A stretch of DNA of 64,000 bases from the NCBI RefSeq assembly GCF_902506425.1, contig NZ_LR732488.1, positions 1 through 64,000 on the forward strand, read 5' to 3'. The translations under genes were made by a program, and so were the position numbers. The DNA is from Novosphingobium sp. 9U (GTDB lineage: Bacteria; Pseudomonadota; Alphaproteobacteria; Sphingomonadales; Sphingomonadaceae). Of this stretch, positions 35,632 to 43,419 are shown one piece after another; position 1 is the first letter of the stretch, and each line of letters starts with the position of its first letter. The notes under the pieces were generated by a model. The model saw only the letters and a program-made list of their open reading frames with translations, had not been told where the DNA came from and made no database searches.

Positions 35632-36419
35632 GCGCGCATCGCCCACGCGCCCGGCACGGTCTCACCACGGCCACGCTCGGCCTCGTCGCATCGGGGCTCG
35701 CGGGTTGCACTACGTTTGGGGCCAATATCAGAGGTGACTTCACCTGCGGGGCTCCCAATGGAACCTGCGCGCCTTCCAGCGTCATTGACGATTCTGCCAT
35801 CGCGACGATCCAGGATCGCACCTCGAACGAGGTTGTGGTGCCGGCAGGCCCTTACGAGGTCGACGATGGCGACACACCCGGTATGCGGCTCTCCTCGGCC
35901 TCAGCGCCGGCCCACAGGGGCACGTCGCAGCCGCGGGGCTATAGCCGTGTCCTGCGGGTCGTGTTCCCGGCCTACGTCGATCGCTACGGCCAGTTGCATG
36001 AGAAGAGTGCGGTGCAGGCCGAAGTCGACGTCGGCCAGGTTCCGCAGCTTGCGGATCGCGCAGTCGGCGATCGCCTGCCGAGCGGACCGGACGCGGGTCT
36101 GTTTGGTGCCGCCGAGAGCGCGCCGCAGATGCTTGCGTTTGCGCCGCGCGCATCGGTGCCGGGATCTTCCGCTCCGCAGCTGGAAGCACAGGCACTTGCG
36201 CGAACGGAGAACGTCATCGTGCGCCACGGCCTACCCAAGGCGGAGAGCCCCAAGATCGTCCTGCCCAAGGTCGCGACCAGCGAGAGTGGCAAGGCAATAC
36301 CAGAAGCGGCGACGCCGGCGAAGCCCTCGCCGATCGCCGCGATCAAGGACCAGGTGGCCGGCAAGCTCGCCCAGAGCGCCAAGGTCAAGGCGGCCGACTT
36401 CCCGGCCCAGGTGGATTGA
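35628..36419 (+). CDS. traV: Conjugation outer-membrane lipoprotein TraV
   Basis: 263 residues from GTG 35628, overlapping the dsbC stop (GTGA), with AAGGGGG upstream. The leader ends in the lipobox LAGC at about residue 24, followed by TTFGANIRGDFTCGAPNGTC, the TraV Cys motif. The rest is Pro/Ala/Lys-rich and long for TraV (F TraV is about 170 residues). It forms the VirB7-like lipid anchor of the outer core with TraK. Confidence 0.88.
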   Translation: MSAHRPRARHGLTTATLGLVASGLAGCTTFGANIRGDFTCGAPNGTCAPSSVIDDSAIATIQDRTSNEVVVPAGPYEVDDGDTPGMRLSSASAPAHRGTSQPRGYSRVLRVVFPAYVDRYGQLHEKSAVQAEVDVGQVPQLADRAVGDRLPSGPDAGLFGAAESAPQMLAFAPRASVPGSSAPQLEAQALARTENVIVRHGLPKAESPKIVLPKVATSESGKAIPEAATPAKPSPIAAIKDQVAGKLAQSAKVKAADFPAQVD

Positions 36420-36424
36420 GCGAC

Positions 36425-38992
36425 ATGGCTGACATTATCCGCCGCATGATCGAGCTCGTGACCGGCGACGCGAGCAAGCCCGAGTCCCGCTCCAAGGCGC
36501 CCGAAGTGCCGATGCTCGCGCATTACCTCGGGTATCGCGCCTTCGACCCCAAGCGCGAGCTGTTTTACCTGACCAACTCGAAGGGCTTCATTCTCGAACT
36601 CGCGCCGCTGGTTGGCGCGGATGAGCGGATCGGCGACATCCTCAACACCGTATTCGCGGACATCCTCGTCGCGGGCGCGCACTACACGGTCACGAACTGG
36701 CCCTCGCCGCGCGTGTCGGAGAAGTTGGAAGGCTGGGTGCTCCCGCGCGTTATGGCCGGTGGTGTGTTCGAGAAGCTAGCGCGCTACCGGCTCGACCTGC
36801 TGCGCAATGGTGCCTGGGCGACGCTCGCCAGCGATGGCCCGTTCCACCTTCGCAACTTCCGCGTGATCTTCAGCGTCGGCTTTCCCGATTCCAGCTCGGT
36901 GTCGCTTGAAACGTTGACCTCGATGCGCGAGGCCGTGGTTGCCGCGCTGGACTCGATCAACATCCCGGCGCGGAGCCTCAACCCGGTCGACCTGATCCGG
37001 CTGATCGACGATATCCTGTGCCCCTCGACCGGCGCCAGCGACGATGCGCCCGAGTACAGTGCGCTCGATCCGATCAACGAGCAGTGCGTCAGGCGCGATC
37101 TGGTCACGCTGGTGCAGAAGGACCGGCTCCTGTTGCACGCACAGGCGCTGCGCCCAAGCGGCGAGGACGTCGACGGCGTTCCCGAGATGCGCGAGTTCCG
37201 GCCCGAGCAGTTCGACGTGCGCTCGATGTCGGTGCGCTACTTTCCCGATCGCTGGGCACCTTGGGACACCCAGAAGGTCATCGGCGACATCTTCAACCCC
37301 AAGCTCAACTTGCCGTGCCCAGTGCTGCAGACGATCTCCGGGATCGTTCCGAGCACGGAAACCTCCGCGACCAAGGCCGGCTTCAAGTTCGCGCGCACGC
37401 AGTCGCTCAGCGAAGGGAAGGGGGCCAAGCTGCGGCCCGAACTGCGCTCCCAGGCCGCGGAATGGACGCATGTCCAGCAGGAAGTGCGGACCGGCCAGAA
37501 GCTGCACCAGGTCTACTACTCGGTGACGATGGTCTCGCCCAAGGGCGTCGGCGACACCAACGAGCGCACGATCAAGGCGATCTACAAGGCAGCTGGATGG
37601 GATCTCATCGATGAGACCTACCTGCACTTGCCCTCGTTCCTGGCCTCACTGCCGCTGCTGCTGGCCGATGGCCTGGCGTCGGATCTCAAGCGCATGAAGC
37701 GCTTTCGCACCGTGCTCTCGTCCAACGTCGCTTCGATGGCGCCGATGCAGGGCGAGTATAACGGCGGCCACATTCCGCACCTGATGTTCGTGGGCCGGCG
37801 CGGTCAGCCCCAGTTCTGGTCGCCGTTCCAGAACGGCGCGGGCAACCACAACGTCGCGATCGTCGGCAAGTCGGGCTCGGGCAAATCGGTGCTGCTCCAG
37901 GATCTGACCGCCAGCCTCGCCGGGGTGGGCGCGCGCACGATCGTCATCGACGATGGCCGCTCTTTCGAGCACATGGCCAAGGCGCTCGGCGGTCGCTTCA
38001 CGGAGTTCCGGCTGTCGTCGGGCATCTCGATCAACCCGTTTCGCATGATCGATCCCGACATGACCGAGACCGACGAGGATTACCTCGTCGACTGTCTAGC
38101 CATGCTCAAGGCCATCATCGCGCAGATGGCGCGCTTCGAGGACCGGCTTAACGATACCGAGCGCGGCCTGATCGACGCGGCCGTCAATCGGGTCTGGGAA
38201 GACTACGGGCGCGACGGCACGATCGACAACATCATCGCCGCGCTGGGCGAGACCGGGCATCCGTTCGGCCAGGATCTAGGCACCGCTCTGCTGCCGTTCG
38301 CCAGCACCGGTACGTTCGGGCGGTTCTTCCTCGGCGACAACAACCTCGACCTCTCGGCCGACCTCACCGTCTTCGAGCTCTCGGACCTTGCGACCCGGCT
38401 CGAGCTGCGCGGCGTGGTGTTGACCTCGATCATGTTCGTGGCCTCGCACACCATGCGCAAGATTGACCGCGCGATCCCCAAGGCACTGCTGATCGACGAG
38501 GCCTGGCAGATGCTGAAGGGCGGCGCCATGGCCGAGTTCGTCGAAACCTACGCGCGCACGTGCCGCAAGTACGGCGCCTCGCTTATCACCGCGACCCAGT
38601 CGCTCAATGACTACTACCGTTCATCGGGCAGCCAGGCCGCGCTCGAAAACTCCGACTGGTTCGTGCTGCTGCAGCAGAAGACCGAGACGATCGCCGATTT
38701 CAAGAAGTCCGATCGCTTCGAGATGGACAACTACACCGACGCGCTGGTGCGGTCCTTGAAGCGCAATGGCACCGAATACTCGGACGTCTTCATTCGTGGC
38801 CCTGACTCACAAGCAGTGTGCCGGCTCGTCCTCGATCGCTTCTCCGGCACGCTCTACTCGTCGAGCCCCAACGTCTTCGCGCTCATCGAGCAGCAAATTC
38901 AAGCCGGTCACACGATGGCGGACGCGATCGAGCTGGTCGCGTTCCCGGACCGCGTGCCGGCCAATGACGAACTGATGGAGGCGGCGGAATGA
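36425..38992 (+). CDS. traC: Conjugation ATPase TraC (VirB4-like)
   Basis: 855 residues from ATG 36425; a TTG at 36416 overlapping traV is the alternative. Walker A is VGKSGSGKSVLLQDL and Walker B is KALLIDEAWQMLKGG, followed by SLITATQSLNDYY, as in VirB4/TraC. The N-terminal half is the TraC-specific domain (RELFYLTNSKGFILELAPLVGADER). It is the motor for pilus assembly on the inner membrane. It overlaps the next gene by 4 bases. Confidence 0.93.
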   Translation: MADIIRRMIELVTGDASKPESRSKAPEVPMLAHYLGYRAFDPKRELFYLTNSKGFILELAPLVGADERIGDILNTVFADILVAGAHYTVTNWPSPRVSEKLEGWVLPRVMAGGVFEKLARYRLDLLRNGAWATLASDGPFHLRNFRVIFSVGFPDSSSVSLETLTSMREAVVAALDSINIPARSLNPVDLIRLIDDILCPSTGASDDAPEYSALDPINEQCVRRDLVTLVQKDRLLLHAQALRPSGEDVDGVPEMREFRPEQFDVRSMSVRYFPDRWAPWDTQKVIGDIFNPKLNLPCPVLQTISGIVPSTETSATKAGFKFARTQSLSEGKGAKLRPELRSQAAEWTHVQQEVRTGQKLHQVYYSVTMVSPKGVGDTNERTIKAIYKAAGWDLIDETYLHLPSFLASLPLLLADGLASDLKRMKRFRTVLSSNVASMAPMQGEYNGGHIPHLMFVGRRGQPQFWSPFQNGAGNHNVAIVGKSGSGKSVLLQDLTASLAGVGARTIVIDDGRSFEHMAKALGGRFTEFRLSSGISINPFRMIDPDMTETDEDYLVDCLAMLKAIIAQMARFEDRLNDTERGLIDAAVNRVWEDYGRDGTIDNIIAALGETGHPFGQDLGTALLPFASTGTFGRFFLGDNNLDLSADLTVFELSDLATRLELRGVVLTSIMFVASHTMRKIDRAIPKALLIDEAWQMLKGGAMAEFVETYARTCRKYGASLITATQSLNDYYRSSGSQAALENSDWFVLLQQKTETIADFKKSDRFEMDNYTDALVRSLKRNGTEYSDVFIRGPDSQAVCRLVLDRFSGTLYSSSPNVFALIEQQIQAGHTMADAIELVAFPDRVPANDELMEAAE

Positions 38993-39381
38993 CGATTGCT
39001 CCTGCACAAGCATCATTGGACTTGGAAGGTTCATTCGATCGCGCCCACACCCGTCCGGCGGCGACCTGCGATGTCAGACGGCCGGCTCGCGAACTCGGCG
39101 GCGCGGCCCTAGCGGTTGCACTTCGGCTATCCGGTTGGCTCACGGTCAACGCGCTCGTGACGCTCGGCTGCCTGACGCTCCTGTTCCTGGCGATCGGCGG
39201 CTTCTCGGTTAGCGGCGCGATGGTCCAGCTTGCCAACCTCTCGACCCGATACGTTGCGGCTGATGCCGCTCGGCAGACCGAGTTCAACACGATCCTGCTG
39301 GTGGGCTGCACGCTGTTCTTCTGCGGCACTGCCTTTTTCCGCCGCGCGCCGCTCGCGCGTGCGCTCGAGGAGATCAAGTGA
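38989..39381 (+). CDS. Small membrane protein of the tra operon (130 aa)
   Basis: 130 residues. About 50 polar residues precede three likely hydrophobic segments (LSGWLTVNALVTLGCLTLLFLAIGGF, VSGAMVQLANL-like and FNTILLVGCTLFFCGTAFF), ending with a basic patch (RRAPLARALEEI). No known F protein matches. Coupled by ATGA to traC and by GTGA to trbI. The position suggests an accessory role in pilus or channel assembly. Confidence 0.75.
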   Translation: MTIAPAQASLDLEGSFDRAHTRPAATCDVRRPARELGGAALAVALRLSGWLTVNALVTLGCLTLLFLAIGGFSVSGAMVQLANLSTRYVAADAARQTEFNTILLVGCTLFFCGTAFFRRAPLARALEEIK

Positions 39382-40034
39382 TGACGCTTGTGTCCGAAAT
39401 CAGCGCCGATGAGGCGCGGCCCGCAACCGAGCCGGACCTTGCCGCTGTCTCGGCTTCCGAAATGCCGGAAGCTTCGGCGGTGACGCCGCCGCCTCCGGCT
39501 GCGCCGGCGCAACGCGCCAAGCCTAAAAGGGGTGGCGTGTCGCCCACCCAGATCCTGCTCGTCGCTGCCGGCGTCGCTACGCTGGCCTGGGGCGCGTGGA
39601 TGACGCGCTCGGTCATGGACCTGGAGGGGGTCGGCGAGACCAAGTTCGTCAAGGTCCAGCTGCAGGGCTTGGTCGGCGAGTACATCCGCGCACAGGCGCG
39701 CTCGGCGACCCCGCCCGAGAAGATCTCGGCAGAGACGAGCGCGTTTATGGGCGAGCTCGACAAGGTGGTGAAGGGCGTCTCGAGCGATGGCAAGATCGTG
39801 CTCATCAACGAGGCGATCGTCGCCGGCGACGTCCCCGACGTGACAGACGCGGTGCGCCGCGCTGTCTACTCCACGGTCGCAATGCCGCGCGCCGCCCCTC
39901 GGCAGGACGTGGAGTCGGCCATGCGCAACTATCTCCTGGGCGCCGGCGCGCCCACGAACACGGCACCTGCTGGAGTGCCTGCAGCACTGCCAAACGCCGC
40001 CGCCGATGGAGCTCCTAATGGTTTTGGCAACTAA
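39378..40034 (+). CDS. trbI: Type-F conjugation pilus protein TrbI
   Basis: Up to 218 residues. GTG at 39378 overlaps the previous stop, and ATG at 39381 follows immediately. After an Ala/Pro/Glu-rich cytoplasmic start comes one helix (PTQILLVAAGVATLAWGAWM) and then the TrbI-type periplasmic segment (VKVQLQGLVGEYIRAQARS… SDGKIVLINEAIVAGDVPDVTDAVRRAVY). TrbI affects pilus extension/retraction in F. The C-terminal tail is longer than in F and Ala/Pro-rich. Confidence 0.85.
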   Translation: MMTLVSEISADEARPATEPDLAAVSASEMPEASAVTPPPPAAPAQRAKPKRGGVSPTQILLVAAGVATLAWGAWMTRSVMDLEGVGETKFVKVQLQGLVGEYIRAQARSATPPEKISAETSAFMGELDKVVKGVSSDGKIVLINEAIVAGDVPDVTDAVRRAVYSTVAMPRAAPRQDVESAMRNYLLGAGAPTNTAPAGVPAALPNAAADGAPNGFGN

Positions 40035-40575
40035 CGCGGTCGCGACCGTGGGGGCAGGGGTGCGGCCCTCTCGCCGTCTCAGCGCGCGCAGCAAGCTTCT
40101 TGGCCTCGCGCTGGTCGCGGCGATCGGCCTCGGCTTCCAATCGCTGCGCCACTGGCACGATACGCACGCCATCATGATAAACGCTTCGGAATCGCTGCCC
40201 AACTGGGCCTTCCTGGTGGAAACGGGCCGGTTCCCTGCGCGTGGTGAGTATGTCGCGTTTACGCCCGGCAAGGATCCGCTGACGGTGAAGCACTTTGGCT
40301 CGCCGCCCGAGCCGTTCATCAAGCGCGCCTATGGCCTGCCGGGTGACGTGGTGTCGCACCGCGGGGCAGACGTCCTGGTCAACGGGACCCCGGTTGCGCG
40401 CATGAAGCCGCTGACGCGACAGGGAGAGGTCCTGCGCCCAGGGCCGGTCGGCGTGGTGCCGCGCGACTGCATCTTTGCCGCAACGCCCCACAAGGACGGC
40501 TTCGACAGCCGCTATGCCGCGATCGGCTTTGTCTGCAAGCGCCAGCTGGTCGGCGTCGGAGTGTCAATCCTGTGA
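40018..40575 (+). CDS. S26-family signal peptidase of the conjugation system (TraF/TrhF-like)
   Basis: About 185 residues. ATG 40018 has GGAG 5 bases before it; 40006 is an alternative. A membrane anchor (LLGLALVAAIGLGF) precedes the S26 domain. The catalytic Ser is in NASESLPNWAF and the Lys in PFIKRAYGLPGDVV. It probably processes the pilin or another tra substrate (TrhF-type). It overlaps trbI by 17 bases and traW by 4. Confidence 0.88.
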   Translation: MVLATNAVATVGAGVRPSRRLSARSKLLGLALVAAIGLGFQSLRHWHDTHAIMINASESLPNWAFLVETGRFPARGEYVAFTPGKDPLTVKHFGSPPEPFIKRAYGLPGDVVSHRGADVLVNGTPVARMKPLTRQGEVLRPGPVGVVPRDCIFAATPHKDGFDSRYAAIGFVCKRQLVGVGVSIL

Positions 40576-41225
40576 TCGCGCGGGTCGCCCTGACCGCGGC
40601 CGTCGCGCTGCTCGTGGGGCCGGCTCTGCCGAACGTCGGCGCTGCCGGCGCGCGCGATCTGGGCCAGCTGGGCCAGACCTGGCCGATCGCCGAGCTGGAC
40701 ATGCTCGAAGTCATGTACGCACGGCTGCTGCGCGCGCAAGCTAGCGGTGAGCTCGATCGAATGAACCGCCAGTTCGCGGCCCGTTCGACCCGCAAGGTCA
40801 TGCATCCCGACCCGGTGGCGGGGCTGACGCATGCCGAAGAGCCGCGGGAGTGGGAGTACGATCCGGCGATCACCGTCGCGGCCGACATCCGCGACACCAA
40901 GGGCAATCTGATCGCGGCGCGCGGCACCAGGGTCAATCCGCTCAACGTCGTCTCACTGCCCCGCCAGCTCGCTTTCATCGACGGCGACAGCCCTGAAGAG
41001 CTCGAATGGGCGGCCAAGATCGGTGACGACACCAAGGCCATGGTCATCATGGTCAAGGGCTCTCCCTTCGAGCAGATGAAGGCGCGCCAGCGCCGCTTCT
41101 ACTTCGACCAGGGTGGCAACCTCACCACCAAGTTCGGGATCCGGCACACACCGGCGCTGGTGCGCCAGAAGGGCGATGTTCTTGTCGTCGGTGAGGTGGT
41201 CCTCAAGCGGGAGATCGGCACATGA
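40572..41225 (+). CDS. traW: Conjugative transfer protein TraW
   Basis: 217 residues starting GTG at 40572. A signal peptide (RVALTAAVALLVGPALPNVGAAGA) and the motif ARDLGQLGQTWPIAELDML, then ADIRDTKGNLIAARGTRVNPL and FIDGD, are characteristic of TraW. It is a periplasmic protein that works with TraU and TrbC in pilus assembly. The usual thioredoxin-like end (GIRHTPALVRQKGDVLVV) is present. Confidence 0.92.
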   Translation: MIARVALTAAVALLVGPALPNVGAAGARDLGQLGQTWPIAELDMLEVMYARLLRAQASGELDRMNRQFAARSTRKVMHPDPVAGLTHAEEPREWEYDPAITVAADIRDTKGNLIAARGTRVNPLNVVSLPRQLAFIDGDSPEELEWAAKIGDDTKAMVIMVKGSPFEQMKARQRRFYFDQGGNLTTKFGIRHTPALVRQKGDVLVVGEVVLKREIGT

Positions 41226-41521
41226 TCGCATGGTTCAAGGATCGTCTGCCGGCGCCGATGGCGGCGCCTGAGACCCCGCAGCTGCGCGCGGCGCGCATGC
41301 GGATCATCGTCGGCCTGGCGCTCATCGCTGTAATTGTCGGCGCATGGAGCCAGCTTTACGCCGCCGTCGGCTTCCCTGTCCTGGTGCTGCTCGCCGGCGC
41401 TGTGGGCATGCTTGTCGTTCAGGTGCCGATCTATCTTGCGGTCAAGGCGCATGCCGACGATGCCTGGCTGACCGACGCGATTGAGACGACGAACGCGCGA
41501 GAGGCCGCCAACGATGCCTAG
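41222..41521 (+). CDS. Small inner-membrane protein of the tra operon (99 aa)
   Basis: 99 residues starting with ATG overlapping the traW stop. Two hydrophobic helices (MRIIVGLALIAVIVGAWSQLYA and FPVLVLLAGAVGMLVVQVPIYLAV) are flanked by charged ends. No match to a named F protein is recognised. It sits between traW and traU, which it overlaps by 8 bases, so it is made in a fixed ratio with them. Confidence 0.7.
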   Translation: MIAWFKDRLPAPMAAPETPQLRAARMRIIVGLALIAVIVGAWSQLYAAVGFPVLVLLAGAVGMLVVQVPIYLAVKAHADDAWLTDAIETTNAREAANDA

Positions 41522-42527
41522 GCTGCTGGCCTTCCTCGGCCTCCTGGCGCTTCTATTTTCCGGAGGCGTCGCGAGCGCGCAGACGATGCCGTCGCGCTGC
41601 ACCGGCAAGTTCGTCAATCCCATCACCGATGTGTGCTGGGGTTGCCTGTTCCCGCTCTCGATCGGGTCGTTCAAGATCTGGCCCTCGGCGCGCGCCGACA
41701 CCGACAATCCCAATCTGCCGATCTGCTTTTGCGGCTCGCCTATCCCGCGTGTCGGCGTTGCTGCCGGGTTCTGGGAGCCGGCGCGCCTGATCGACGTCAC
41801 CACCAAGCCGTTCTGCTTTCCCAACCTTGGCGGCGTGAAGCTCTCGCCGGGGTTCCAGATCGGCAACGGCTACGTAAGCCAGTCCTCGCAGATCGGCGGC
41901 AAGGGCGAGAACACGGCCAAGTACCACGTCCACTATTACGTCTATCCGCTGCTCTATTGGATGGAGATCCTGACCGATTTCCTGTGCTTCGAGCAGGCCT
42001 CGTTCGATATCGCCTACATCACCGAGATCGATCCACTCTGGCAGGAAGACGCGCTCACAACGATCATCAACCCAGAGGCAGTGCTGTTCACGACCCCGAT
42101 CGCGCAAGCCGCATGCGCTGCCGATTGCGTCGCCTCGACTGCGCACTTGCCTCTAGATCCGCTGTTCTGGTGCGCGGGTTGCAATGGCTCGATGTACCCG
42201 ATGAACGGCAATGTCGGCGCCAATGCCGGCATGGAGCAGTCGACCCGCCTCGCGGCCGAGCGGATGATCTACAAGATGCACCGGCAGGGCCTGGCCTGGG
42301 GCACGATGGGCAGCAAGGCCCTTTGCAACAAGTACATCATGCCCATACTCAAGAAGCAGCAGTACCGGCTGCAGATGGTCAACCCTTCGCCGATGGTGAG
42401 TGGCCGCGAAGCTTGCTCGCCGATCGGTGGCAGCACGATCCTGCCCCAGACCGGCCGCGTCTACCCAGTCATCGGTGAGGACGTCGGCTATCTGCTCTGG
42501 CGCAAGCGCAACTGCTGCGTGCTGTGA
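41514..42527 (+). CDS. traU: Conjugative transfer protein TraU
   Basis: 337 residues from ATG 41514. A signal peptide (LLAFLGLLALLFSGGVASA) is followed by the TraU pattern: CTGKFVNPITDVCWGCLFPLSIGS, CFCGSPIPRVGVAAGFWEP and, later, YPMNGNVGANAG and GMEQSTRLAAERMIYKMHRQGL. It is very Cys-rich, so it depends on disulfide formation. TraU is needed for DNA transfer and pilus assembly. The frame ends in TGATG with the next small gene. Confidence 0.93.
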   Translation: MPRLLAFLGLLALLFSGGVASAQTMPSRCTGKFVNPITDVCWGCLFPLSIGSFKIWPSARADTDNPNLPICFCGSPIPRVGVAAGFWEPARLIDVTTKPFCFPNLGGVKLSPGFQIGNGYVSQSSQIGGKGENTAKYHVHYYVYPLLYWMEILTDFLCFEQASFDIAYITEIDPLWQEDALTTIINPEAVLFTTPIAQAACAADCVASTAHLPLDPLFWCAGCNGSMYPMNGNVGANAGMEQSTRLAAERMIYKMHRQGLAWGTMGSKALCNKYIMPILKKQQYRLQMVNPSPMVSGREACSPIGGSTILPQTGRVYPVIGEDVGYLLWRKRNCCVL

Positions 42528-42676
42528 TGGCGAGCTCACCTCATCACAGCCGCGGTAGTCTGTCCGTCTGCCTTCAGGCGTGCGGCATGATCCTCGCCGC
42601 GCTTTGCATCGTCTTCTCGCTGATGCTGTTCATGGCCGACCTGTTTGGCCTTCCCCTGCAGGTGCTTTTGCCATGA
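42527..42676 (+). CDS. 49-residue membrane protein coupled to traU and trbC
   Basis: The ATG at 42527 shares its A with the traU stop, and its own TGA (42674-42676) overlaps the trbC start ATG (42673). The product is 49 residues: a polar start (ASSPHHSRGSLSVCLQAC) then one hydrophobic segment (GMILAALCIVFSLMLFMADL). Perfect two-sided coupling in a gap-free operon makes this gene likely real. It is below the usual length cut-off of annotation. No F homologue is recognised. Confidence 0.7.
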   Translation: MASSPHHSRGSLSVCLQACGMILAALCIVFSLMLFMADLFGLPLQVLLP

Positions 42677-43419
42677 CCCGCAAGTTGCTCATTGCCGCAG
42701 CCTTCCTCACTGCCGGCCTTGTCACCGCTGCGCTCGCACAGACGATCGAAGGCCTGGATCTCGGCGCCATTCAGAACCGGGCGGAGGAGCAGGCCAAGGA
42801 CGCGCAGGCGTTCCTCGACAGCGTTGCGGGTCGCGGTGACGCGGCCCGCGAGGACGCCCGCCAGATTGCCGACGACGGCATGGGGGCGTTGAAGGCGATC
42901 GACACATCCAAGCTTCCCAAGGTCGCCGGCGCCGATGGTGGCGCGGTCGACCTCGATGAGCTGGTGACCGGCGCGCGAGGCGCACTCGAAGCACCCAAGT
43001 CCGCGCCATTGTTCATCGCCTTTGCCAGCCTCTCGATGCCCGAAGAGTCGCTCAAGCGGATGATCGCCGACGTTCACAAGGCGGGCGGCGTCGTCGTGCT
43101 GCGTGGGCTTCCGGCGAACAGCGGTCGGACCTTCGCCACGGCCATGCGCCACGTGATGTCGCAGGATGCTGCAGCGAACGTCGCAATCGATCCCCGTCTC
43201 TTCCGCGCCTTCAACATTCAGGCTGCACCGACTTACGTCACGGTCTCGACGAGCTTCGCACCATGCGACGACTTTGCCTGCAAGACCGCCGTGCCGCCAT
43301 CCGATCGCATCGTCGGCAACGTGACGGTGCAGTACGCGCTCGAGACCTTCGTCGATGCGAAGGGTCCGGGCGCCCCGGCGGCGCGTGTGGCGCTGGCCAA
43401 TCTGACGCGGCGTGACTGA
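42673..43419 (+). CDS. trbC: Type-F pilin-assembly protein TrbC
   Basis: 248 residues from ATG 42673 (an upstream in-frame start at 42580 would cover the small gene above). A signal peptide (LLIAAAFLTAGLVTAALA) is followed by a helical stretch and a thioredoxin-like TrbC domain: LFIAFASLSMPEESLKRMIADVHKAGGVVVLRGL, then NVAIDPRLFRAFNIQAAPTYV. TrbC is a periplasmic partner of TraW in F-pilus assembly. It overlaps traN by one base. Confidence 0.9.
   Translation: MTRKLLIAAAFLTAGLVTAALAQTIEGLDLGAIQNRAEEQAKDAQAFLDSVAGRGDAAREDARQIADDGMGALKAIDTSKLPKVAGADGGAVDLDELVTGARGALEAPKSAPLFIAFASLSMPEESLKRMIADVHKAGGVVVLRGLPANSGRTFATAMRHVMSQDAAANVAIDPRLFRAFNIQAAPTYVTVSTSFAPCDDFACKTAVPPSDRIVGNVTVQYALETFVDAKGPGAPAARVALANLTRRD

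Noticed and set aside
38883..40322. 479-residue minus-strand frame opposite traC end, trbI and the S26 peptidase gene
   Set aside because: It lies antisense to several well-supported genes, is low-complexity, and has no recognisable motif.
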